Positions 27,201 to 33,796 of a DNA stretch of 42,009 nt are shown in pieces (position 1 is the first letter of the stretch; every line of letters begins with the position of its first letter). Below the pieces are notes generated by a model that saw nothing but the letters and a program-made list of their open reading frames with translations, was not told the DNA's origin and did no database searches. This stretch comes from Streptococcus sp. LYSM12 (lineage in GTDB: Bacteria; Bacillota; Bacilli; Lactobacillales; Streptococcaceae). A program made the position numbers and the translations under genes. Location: the NCBI RefSeq assembly GCF_004569635.1, contig NZ_SPOZ01000024.1, positions 1-42,009 of the forward strand. Direction: 5' to 3'.

Positions 27201-30200
27201 CCAAGTTACTGTTATTCGGGTACGCGCAGATGGTACGAAACAATCAGCTAATACAACCTTTAAATTGACCGTTACACCACTTCCCCACATTATTGAAGTC
27301 AGCAACGATAACCAGACGATTACTCGAGGAGACAGTATTACACCCATGGTAGTGACTGGAACAGAGCAAGCTACCAGAACCCTTGATACTGAAAACCACT
27401 ATCTCAATGAATTTAGTAAACTTCCAAAAGGTTTAATCTATGATTCTGAAACAGGTATAATTAGTGGCATACCTGAGAAAGCAGGGACATATAGATTTGA
27501 TATTCTCTCAAAAATTCACAAAGATTTGACAGGGGAAAGCTATTATTATGATGACTATGATGATGCTAAGTATAGTCAAATACGGAAAACAGTGACGATA
27601 ACAGTCTTACCTAAACCACTAGAAATTGGTGCTCCTGATCGTGAAGTTACCGTTCTTTCTCCGATTGAGCCAATTATCATCAGTCATACAGACGGAAGTA
27701 TTTTGGATGAAAGCTTTGTTCGATATTTACCAGAAGGTGTGACGTATGATTCTGCTACTAAGACCATTAGTGGAACTCCTACTCGGGCTGGAGAGTATAG
27801 AGTTTACCTCTTTGCTAACTATGAGGGCAACGGTCAAGGGATTACAGAAAAAATGTTCACAATCAAAGTAAATCCACTTCCTGCTAGTATTGAAGTCAGC
27901 AACAACGGTCAAACCATTCAGCTAGGTGAGCCAATTAAGGCTGCTCTTGTGACGAATAGTGAACATTCTTCTATTGTTGGACGCTACTTATCTACAGAAT
28001 TGGAAGAGGCCGATCTTGTAGATTATATTGCAAAAGAATATGGTTTAACTTATAACCCAGCGACGAAGACCATTAGTGGTACACCTAAAGAAGCAGGAGT
28101 ACATCGTATTCGTTTTGGTGCACAAAACCCTGATGAACTTGGTAGAGCGTCTGCAGAAACAGTATTTGAATTTACTGTTTTACCAGATTCGCCAATTTCA
28201 TTGAACGTGACAAATGATAGACAGTTTATCCTATTGGGAGATAGTGTCCGTCCGTTAAACATCAAAAATAGTGATAATACAACCTTGACTGTGGATGAGA
28301 CGACGCTACCAGAAGGTTTGGTGTATGATGCAGCTACTAAACAGATTACAGGTACTCCAACGAAGACAGGGAAATATGATTTTGTTGTAACTGCGACTAG
28401 TCAAGATGGTAGCAAAACATTAACACATACAGTGTCGATTGATGTGATTGAATTACCTAAGAATGATCATGAAAGAACTCAGTCAGCTGATCCACGTATT
28501 CATTCAGTTATTGAGGGGCAAACGACGGTATCTGGTACGGGTCTAGCAGGTGCGACAATCATGGTGGCATTGCCAGATGGTAGCACACAAACGGCAACAG
28601 TAGCAGCTGATGGGACATGGTCTGTCGAAAATAGTAGGCCTTTTGTCAAAGGTCAATCTGTTACAGTGAAGCAGACAGAAAGTGGCAAAACACCGAGTGA
28701 TGCAATCAACGCGACCGCTGTGCCAGTTATCACACAAGGCGATAAGGGTGAGCCAGGTAGAGATGGTGTTGACGGTAAGTCCCCAACTATCACAACTGAG
28801 CGTGGTACAGATACTGTCAATGGTGAGGAAGTCACAGGTACATGGATTATTGTGACACCAGCAGACGGTGGTGAAGCAACACGTACCTTTGTGTCAGACG
28901 GTAAGAACGGCACAAATGGTCAAGACGGTGCTCAAGGTGAAAAGGGTGAAAGTGGCAAATCTCCAACTGTTACAACCGAGCGTGGTACAGATACTGTCAA
29001 CGGTGAGGAAGTCACAGGTACATGGATTATTGTGACACCAGCAGACGGTGGTGAAGCAACACGTACCTTTGTGTCAGACGGTAAGAACGGCACAAATGGT
29101 CAAGACGGCGCTCAAGGTGAAAAAGGTGAAAAAGGCACCGACGGTCATGACGGTGTCGACGGCAAAACTCCAAGTGTAGAAACAGTCAGCGGCAAGGGTA
29201 CGAACTCCGACGGTGTAGAAGTAGACGGCACATGGATTATCACCAAAGACGGCGACGGTAATGAGGTTCACCGTACCTTTATTCCAAACGGCGCTCAAGG
29301 CGAAAAGGGCACCGACGGTCGTGACGGTGTCGACGGCAAAACTCCAAGCGTGGAAACAGTCAGCGGCAAGGGCACGAACTCCGACGGTGTAGAAGTAGAC
29401 GGCACATGGATTATCACCAAAGACGGCGACGGTAATGAGGTTCACCGTACCTTTATTCCAAACGGCGCTCAAGGCGAAAAGGGCACCGACGGTCGTGACG
29501 GTGTCGACGGCAAAACTCCAAGCGTGGAAACAGTCAGCGGCAAGGGCACGAACTCCGACGGTGTAGAAGTAGACGGCACGTGGATTATCACCAAAGACGG
29601 CGACGGCAATGAGGTTCACCGCACCTTTATTCCAAACGGCGCTCAAGGTGAAAAGGGCGAAAAAGGCACCGACGGTCGTGACGGTGTCGACGGCAAAACT
29701 CCAAGCGTGGAAACAGTCAGCGGCAAGGGTACAAACTCCGCCGGCCTAGAAGTAGACGGCACGTGGATTATCACCAAAGACGGCGACGGCAATGAGGTTC
29801 ATCGTACCTTTATTCCAAATGGCGCTCAAGGTGAAAAGGGCGAAAAGGGCGAAAAAGGTGCTGACGGTCGTGACGGTGTTGACGGCAAAACTCCAAGCGT
29901 GGAAACAGTCAGCGGCAAGGGCACAAACTCCGCCGGTGTAGAAGTAGACGGCACGTGGATTATCACCAAAGACGGCGACGGTAATGAGGTTCATCGTACC
30001 TTTATTCCAAACGGCGTTCAAGGTGAAAAGGGTGAAAAAGGCACCGACGGTCGTGACGGTCGCGATGGCGTAGACGGTAAGTCTCCGACAGTCAAAACTG
30101 AACCAGGTAAGGATACGGAAGGTAACACAGGTATCTGGGTGATTATCAGCGATGGTGATGGCAATGAAATCAGTCGCGAATTTGTCCGAGATGGAAAAGA

Positions 30201-30882
30201 TGGTAAGAGTCCGACAATTAAGACTATTCCAGGTAAGAATACAGACGGTCACATCGGTGTTTGGGTCGTTATTACAGACGCTTCCGGTAATGAAATCAGT
30301 CGTGAGTTTGTTCGTGATGGCGTAGACGGAAAAGATGGCAGAGATGGGGTATGTACTTGTATCAATAAACCAACCCCAGAGGGAGAAAACCCAGGTAAGC
30401 CAACTCCACCAACCCCAGAGGGAGAAAACCCAGGCAAGCCAACTCCACCAACCCCAGGGGGAGAAAAGGACCCAGGTAAGCCGACCCCACCAACCCCAGG
30501 GGGAGAAAACCCAGATAAGCCAACTCCGCCAACATCAGGAGAAAAAGACCCAGATAAGCCAACCCCACCAACCCCAGGGGAAGAAAAGGACCCAGGTAAG
30601 CCAACTCCGCCAACCCCAGGAGAAAAAGACCTAGGTAAACGAACTCCACTAGTTCCAAGTGTTACAAAGGATACAACAGGTATGTCTTCTATACCAAATG
30701 TACTCCCATTGAAGACATTTAACTCTGACAGTACAACTCCTCAAAGAATGACAGTTTCAAATTCAAATACCCAATTACCGAATACAGGTACAGAAACAGC
30801 TTCATTCTTGAATCTTCTAGCCTTTGCAAGTCTAGGCTTGGCAGGAGTCATCCTTTCTAGAAATAGAAAACAAGAAGAGTAA
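24220..30882 (+). CDS. Giant LPXTG-anchored surface protein with Ig-like and collagen-like repeats
   Basis: A 2220-residue cell-wall protein. The basic N-terminus with the hydrophobic stretch VVAAAAIGTTVGVG is a signal peptide, cleaved probably after A39 (PLHA); it lacks a YSIRK motif. Then: a helical Ala/Glu-rich part (to about 190), a MucBP-like segment (YKVVYQDIETGERIA), a large unassigned region (about 290-830), about six Ig-like domains of the He_PIG type (about 838-1413; each with LP-x-G-x-x-YD and ISGTP-x-x-AG-x-Y), one further Ig-like domain (SGTGLAGATIMVALPDG), nine repeats joined by collagen-like Gly-X-Y linkers (about 1507-2045), a Pro-rich wall-spanning part (PTPGGENPGKP), and LPNTG at 2186-2190 with a hydrophobic segment and RNRKQEE tail. 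It is probably an adhesin, anchored by sortase A. Expression likely depends on the poly-G promoter at 23021. Confidence 0.92.
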   Translation: MSKKQRNKKRLRLEQKRLKAVVAAAAIGTTVGVGTPLHAEEVPLSNVGTEQVDTSVAEKEALMAEGSSAEAEVSEKTVSTEEPIETTLVDKASLAQTLDTLNALIEQSANTDTSDKTAESVTSYEAALAVARQEQERATALKANLSATQAEIDAQNHALIAAISTLSQARAALVVSIPAGEESAKSEELARPVSEPLVAVASGETIEVAPVEREVALSYKVVYQDIETGERIASENHSVTFMTTDEVGETKVTEVARAIEGYVLAENQNPAVVFTIREKERNILIFNLARAQQPNDTVVNKDKATFRANTAVDNDKPYITIERYWGTGDRSRVEMTSTKNGDTVELIYKTGLTRITSDEVELTEDAKKLGLTYDPVANYIRGNVELGVALAIGDYQIGLVSKSDSTVKATALWKVQSHKGFVPRVDATYTGELGEDLPSRTSYNVTGPSVWIGGGGSDNFNWYVKEGSFQSTDGETVQVGGEFSDGHNQPATNLRYRDLKVTTTPFGYYIGNGTIENATSTTQQYQARFSLLGLDDLGTFSKQLTIAEFKQTGGSAGVELEFIDKSELYPANTYWTLSGYPPSGGSSVDAMRTTPYLVNFKKLPDLAGNYYVTFQVTDNLGLTKDFRIDFTTIERSQNGALTNADIKFEGNKDYTLDEPTKVRVPISSEEQELGVITKNKENATLKPVRFPDGTELTADGRLVKKAGAELLPGKYTFDVGVIDGHFGDNAPTRTFEFEVVDAINPISHQIWKEGEPITPISITMKKNTPLAEIKVIPNDGDTFAVLSANNTDRTLVGHGLTRTTEPKTARVEAQYLNANGETVTVVTHFTYEVQPGEETGLELDVTNANQTVVEGTRWEDMVITHTEGATLTVDRTKLPAGVRYNNRTKTISGRGLYEGTYKIPITVEKDGKSLTKMVNLTVTPGEFVVAPVDETVQVLDSFNYRWDLPENYRISYAKKQREWDIEPQPFEIPGISIRDLKLNGTPTKAGTYETQVTVIRVRADGTKQSANTTFKLTVTPLPHIIEVSNDNQTITRGDSITPMVVTGTEQATRTLDTENHYLNEFSKLPKGLIYDSETGIISGIPEKAGTYRFDILSKIHKDLTGESYYYDDYDDAKYSQIRKTVTITVLPKPLEIGAPDREVTVLSPIEPIIISHTDGSILDESFVRYLPEGVTYDSATKTISGTPTRAGEYRVYLFANYEGNGQGITEKMFTIKVNPLPASIEVSNNGQTIQLGEPIKAALVTNSEHSSIVGRYLSTELEEADLVDYIAKEYGLTYNPATKTISGTPKEAGVHRIRFGAQNPDELGRASAETVFEFTVLPDSPISLNVTNDRQFILLGDSVRPLNIKNSDNTTLTVDETTLPEGLVYDAATKQITGTPTKTGKYDFVVTATSQDGSKTLTHTVSIDVIELPKNDHERTQSADPRIHSVIEGQTTVSGTGLAGATIMVALPDGSTQTATVAADGTWSVENSRPFVKGQSVTVKQTESGKTPSDAINATAVPVITQGDKGEPGRDGVDGKSPTITTERGTDTVNGEEVTGTWIIVTPADGGEATRTFVSDGKNGTNGQDGAQGEKGESGKSPTVTTERGTDTVNGEEVTGTWIIVTPADGGEATRTFVSDGKNGTNGQDGAQGEKGEKGTDGHDGVDGKTPSVETVSGKGTNSDGVEVDGTWIITKDGDGNEVHRTFIPNGAQGEKGTDGRDGVDGKTPSVETVSGKGTNSDGVEVDGTWIITKDGDGNEVHRTFIPNGAQGEKGTDGRDGVDGKTPSVETVSGKGTNSDGVEVDGTWIITKDGDGNEVHRTFIPNGAQGEKGEKGTDGRDGVDGKTPSVETVSGKGTNSAGLEVDGTWIITKDGDGNEVHRTFIPNGAQGEKGEKGEKGADGRDGVDGKTPSVETVSGKGTNSAGVEVDGTWIITKDGDGNEVHRTFIPNGVQGEKGEKGTDGRDGRDGVDGKSPTVKTEPGKDTEGNTGIWVIISDGDGNEISREFVRDGKDGKSPTIKTIPGKNTDGHIGVWVVITDASGNEISREFVRDGVDGKDGRDGVCTCINKPTPEGENPGKPTPPTPEGENPGKPTPPTPGGEKDPGKPTPPTPGGENPDKPTPPTSGEKDPDKPTPPTPGEEKDPGKPTPPTPGEKDLGKRTPLVPSVTKDTTGMSSIPNVLPLKTFNSDSTTPQRMTVSNSNTQLPNTGTETASFLNLLAFASLGLAGVILSRNRKQEE
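28773..30345 (+). repeat. Tandem repeats within the giant surface-protein gene
   Basis: Two units of the TERGTDTVNGEEV type are followed by five of the ETVSGKGTNS type, starting at 29161, 29335, 29509, 29692 and 29884 (spacing 174, 174, 183, 192 and 192 bp to the next unit start). Two diverged units follow. Several units are nearly identical at the DNA level, including third positions, pointing to recent expansion or gene conversion. Spacing differences come from added GEK triplets in the collagen-like linkers. GC content is visibly higher than in neighbouring genes. Confidence 0.9.
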
Positions 30883-30897
30883 ATGGTGAATAAACTG

Positions 30898-30926
30898 AAT
30901 ACAGCCTAATATTGATAGGCTGTATT
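30898..30926 (+). terminator. Hairpin after the giant surface-protein gene
   Basis: Perfect 11-bp stem AATACAGCCTA / TAGGCTGTATT with a 7-base loop, 15 bases after the stop. The following T-run is poor, so termination may be partial. A small GGCAT-aaaaa-ATGCC hairpin follows at 30938-30952. Confidence 0.6.
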
Positions 30927-30964
30927 TGGTGTATACTGGCATAAAAAATGCCATATGAACAAGG

Positions 30965-31074
30965 TATAGTCATTTCGTTTATATTTTTTATTACTTCGTT
31001 AACTCGTCTTGCTGTACTCCAGTACTACCTGCGACTCGTTGCCTCGTACTAAAAATAAACGAAACGGCTATATA
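30965..31074 (+). repeat. 105-bp MITE-like element, copy 7
   Basis: Forward, full-length copy (TATAGTCATTTCGTTT ... AAACGAAACGGCTATA) filling most of the gap between the two surface-protein genes. Its right end touches the TTTAGGAG ribosome site at 31074-31081. Confidence 0.8.
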
Positions 31075-31085
31075 TTTAGGAGACA

Positions 31086-31139
31086 ATGAACACTTGTTCT
31101 CTTGTCAAAGCCCAATTTAAAAGACGATACAGTTATTAG
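31086..31139 (+). CDS. Possible 17-codon leader peptide before the G5 surface-protein gene
   Basis: ATG at 31086 has AGGAG at 31077-31081 and opens a frame of 17 codons (MNTCSLVKAQFKRRYSY) ending TAG at 31137-31139, fourteen bases before the GTG of the main gene. The main gene's own ribosome site (GAGGAG, 31141-31146) follows at once. It could be a true leader with coupled translation, or the old start of the main gene after a frameshift. No homology is recognised. Confidence 0.3.
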   Translation: MNTCSLVKAQFKRRYSY

Positions 31140-31152
31140 AGAGGAGACGATT

Positions 31153-33507
31153 GTGAAAAAATCTTCATTTGATTGGAATAGAGTTGGAAAGTATGCGATT
31201 CGTAAATTTTCTGTAGGAATAGCCTCTGTTATGGTTGGTAGTATACTTCTTCCAAGTATCGTTCCTATTTCTTATGTCTATGCAGAAACACAGCCAGTAA
31301 CAGCCCGGGATATTTTTGACCTTGAGAGTAGAGTAAAGTCGAATTTGAATTTCTTTACAACTCCAAGTCCTAGTTATGAAAGCATTGAAACATCGATTAC
31401 GACGATTCGTCGTGAGGAGGTAGCGAGTGCGAATCGTCATCCAAATGACTACACGAACGAGAGTTATGCAGCCTATGTAGCAGCCTTGGCACAGGCAACG
31501 ACCTTGGCAAATTCCCTTGAGAGTGCGGTATCAAAAGGGCGTGCGATTCAGGGGTTAGCTCCTGGTTATTTCTCTGAAATTTCTGGTTTAATTGATGCAA
31601 AGCGTGCAGATATGGCTTATAATACGGTATCCCAAGAGGAAAAGGTTTCGATTTATAGCCGTTTGCAGGAAATCTTGGTAGAGGTCAATTATCAGACAGA
31701 GTTTGGGAATACTGCAAATCCTCTTGCAATCGAAGCGACTGTAAATGCCTTGGATAAAGCAGTGAAAGGACTGTCACTGACGATTGCAAAAGAACTAGAA
31801 CCAGATTTCCAGAATCCGATTCCAGAGAATTTAAGGGTATCTGTCGATCATTTTGAGAATGTAACAGCGAGTGATTTAGCAAAAATTGATCAGTTGTTAG
31901 ATGATAGATACTATATCGGTGAGTATGCACATACCTTATCTTATGAAGGACGAAATCTCATCATTACCTATACAGATGATGGGTCGCAGACAATAGTGCC
32001 CATTGAAGCTGTGGCGATTGCGCGTAATATAGCTCCGCAACCCTCTCAGCCGGTTGTCGAGACGAAAGAAGAGATCCGTACGGAACCTGTTGCCTACAAG
32101 ACAGTCCGTCGTGCCAATGCTAGCTTAGCTGAGGGACAGGAGCAAGTAATCCAACAAGGTCAAAATGGTGTCCGCACGATAGTTGAAACGGTGACCTTGA
32201 CAGACGGTCGTGAAACCAGTCGTGTGGAGAAATCCAGCAGTATCACAACAGAGCCAGTAGACGAAATCATCGAATACGGCACGCAGAAAGTACCTGTTGT
32301 TGAAACGAGAGAGGAAATTCGTACGGAACCAGTTGCCTACAGGACAGTCCGTCGTGCCAATGCTAGTCTGGCTGAGGGCTTCGAACAAGTGGTTCAACAA
32401 GGCCAAAATGGTGTCCGCACGATAGTTGAAACGGTGACTCTGACAGACGGTCGTGAAACCAGTCGTGTGGAGAAATCTAGCAGTATCACAACAGAGCCGG
32501 TAGACGAAATCATCGAATACGGCACGCAGAAAGCGCCTGTTGTTGAAACGAGAGAGGAAATTCGTACGGAACCTGTTGCCTACAGGACAGTCCGTCGTGC
32601 CAATGCTAGTCTGGCTGAGGGCTTCGAACAAGTGGTTCAACAAGGTCAAAATGGTGTCCGCACGATAGTTGAAACGGTGACCTTGACAGACGGTCGTGAA
32701 ACCAGTCGTGTGGAGAAATCCAACAGTATCACGACGGAGCCGGTAGATGAAATTATCGAATACGGCACGCAGAAAGTACCTGTTGTTGAGACGAAAGAAG
32801 AGAGTCGTACGGAACCTGTTGCCTACAAGACAGTCCGTCGTGCCAATGCTAGCTTAGCTGAGGGACAGGAGCAAGTAATCCAACAAGGTCAAAATGGTGT
32901 CCGCACGATAGTTGAAACGGTGACTCTGACAGACGGTCGTGAAACCAGCCGTGTGGAGAAATCCAACAGTATCACAACAGAGCCGGTAGACGAAATTATC
33001 GAATACGGTACGCAGAAAGTGCCTGTTGTTGAAACGAGAGAGGAAATTCGTACGGAACCTGTTGCCTACAGGACAGTCCGTCGTGCCAATGCTAGCCTGG
33101 CTGAGGGCTTCGAACAAGTGGTTCAACAAGGCCAAAATGGTGTCCGCACGATAGTTGAAACGGTGACCCTAACAGACGGTCGTGAAACTAGTCGTGTGGA
33201 GAAATCCAACAGTATCACAACAGATCCGGTAGACGAAATCATCGAATACGGCACGCAGAAAGCGCCTGTTGTTGAGATGAAAGAGAAGACAGCTCTTGCT
33301 TCAAATAAGAAATCTAATTTCCTATCAGTGGATGATAAAGAGGATAAAGAAACGACACTCACTTCAAAGGATATAGATATAAAAGAGCAAAAGCATCAAA
33401 GTGTTCTTCCGAAAACAGGAGAAATCGAACAGCTCTTTCTTCCCCTAGCAACTTTTATAATCGTAACAGCTTCAGCAGTTATTGATTTAAAACCTCGAAA
33501 AAAATGA
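31153..33507 (+). CDS. YSIRK-type LPXTG surface protein with five G5 domains
   Basis: A 784-residue wall-anchored protein using GTG at 31153, which has GAGGAG 6 bases upstream; a TTG at 31102 would add 17 residues. The signal peptide contains KYAIRKFSVGIASVMVGS, a YSIRK-G/S motif that in streptococci directs export to the division septum. It is followed by a helical N-terminal region of unknown fold (to about 300), then five 81-residue repeats, each a G5 domain (YKTVRRANASLAEG ... IIEYGTQK). G5 domains occur in biofilm and glycan-binding surface proteins. The C-terminus has LPKTG at 752-756, a hydrophobic segment and KPRKK. Likely an adhesin; ligand unknown. No own promoter is clear beyond the preceding 105-bp element. 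Confidence 0.9.
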   Translation: MKKSSFDWNRVGKYAIRKFSVGIASVMVGSILLPSIVPISYVYAETQPVTARDIFDLESRVKSNLNFFTTPSPSYESIETSITTIRREEVASANRHPNDYTNESYAAYVAALAQATTLANSLESAVSKGRAIQGLAPGYFSEISGLIDAKRADMAYNTVSQEEKVSIYSRLQEILVEVNYQTEFGNTANPLAIEATVNALDKAVKGLSLTIAKELEPDFQNPIPENLRVSVDHFENVTASDLAKIDQLLDDRYYIGEYAHTLSYEGRNLIITYTDDGSQTIVPIEAVAIARNIAPQPSQPVVETKEEIRTEPVAYKTVRRANASLAEGQEQVIQQGQNGVRTIVETVTLTDGRETSRVEKSSSITTEPVDEIIEYGTQKVPVVETREEIRTEPVAYRTVRRANASLAEGFEQVVQQGQNGVRTIVETVTLTDGRETSRVEKSSSITTEPVDEIIEYGTQKAPVVETREEIRTEPVAYRTVRRANASLAEGFEQVVQQGQNGVRTIVETVTLTDGRETSRVEKSNSITTEPVDEIIEYGTQKVPVVETKEESRTEPVAYKTVRRANASLAEGQEQVIQQGQNGVRTIVETVTLTDGRETSRVEKSNSITTEPVDEIIEYGTQKVPVVETREEIRTEPVAYRTVRRANASLAEGFEQVVQQGQNGVRTIVETVTLTDGRETSRVEKSNSITTDPVDEIIEYGTQKAPVVEMKEKTALASNKKSNFLSVDDKEDKETTLTSKDIDIKEQKHQSVLPKTGEIEQLFLPLATFIIVTASAVIDLKPRKK
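32053..33267 (+). repeat. Five 243-bp tandem repeats (G5 units)
   Basis: Units start at 32053, 32296, 32539, 32782 and 33025, exactly 243 bp each. Units 1 and 4 carry one set of variants (KEE, YKT, GQEQVIQQ), while units 2, 3 and 5 carry another (REE, YRT, GFEQVVQQ), giving an A-B-B-A-B pattern. A sixth start (33268) is cut off after VVEMKEK. Confidence 0.95.
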
Positions 33508-33519
33508 TATAGAGGTTTT
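33489..33519 (+). terminator. Hairpin overlapping the G5-gene stop codon
   Basis: AAAACCTC / GAGGTTTT stem around the stop at 33505-33507, followed by TTGG. A short T-run inside the stem makes it a possible terminator; the next hairpin is stronger. Confidence 0.45.
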
Positions 33520-33547
33520 TGGAGGATGTAAGTAGGAAAGTAGTTTT

Positions 33548-33585
33548 GCTATCCCCAGCTTGATAGGTTGGGGATAGCTATTTTA
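33548..33585 (+). terminator. Intrinsic terminator after the G5 surface-protein gene
   Basis: Perfect 10-bp stem GCTATCCCCA / TGGGGATAGC, 11-base loop, then TATTTTATA. From here to 33713 no gene is visible. Confidence 0.8.
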
Positions 33586-33713
33586 TACTCTACAACAATC
33601 AATATTTTTCGTCGTTCCCTTGCTGAACGCAGTTTTGTTGCTCGGACAGGGTTTGACTTCTATAGAGTAATCAGCTACTAGAAAGCTTGTGAAGACAGGC
33701 GGATTGGAGTCTA

Positions 33714-33746
33714 AAAACGAGTTCGATTTTATAGAGCTCGTTTTCT
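33714..33746. terminator. Bidirectional-type terminator hairpin upstream of polA
   Basis: AAAACGAG (33714-33721) / CTCGTTTT (33737-33744) with A-run before and T-run after. It insulates polA from upstream transcription. Confidence 0.65.
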
Positions 33747-33781
33747 TTCTACCTTTATAGATAAGAAAATAGAAGTAGGTA

Positions 33782-33790
33782 TGGTATAAT
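33782..33790 (+). promoter_or_regulatory. Extended -10 promoter of polA (predicts a leaderless mRNA)
   Basis: TGGTATAAT is a perfect extended -10. Its last base is at 33790 and the polA ATG starts at 33797, so the expected transcription start coincides with the A of the start codon. No Shine-Dalgarno sequence fits between them. Confidence 0.6.
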
Positions 33791-33796
33791 AAGAGC

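Noticed and set aside
29074..30252. Long minus-strand frames opposite the collagen-like repeats
   Set aside because: They are the antisense of GC-rich, codon-periodic repeats in a clearly coding gene; repeated ALAADCFHAWSF-type text is a by-product.
32125..33135. Minus-strand frames opposite the G5 repeats
   Set aside because: Antisense by-products of five identical-phase 243-bp repeats.
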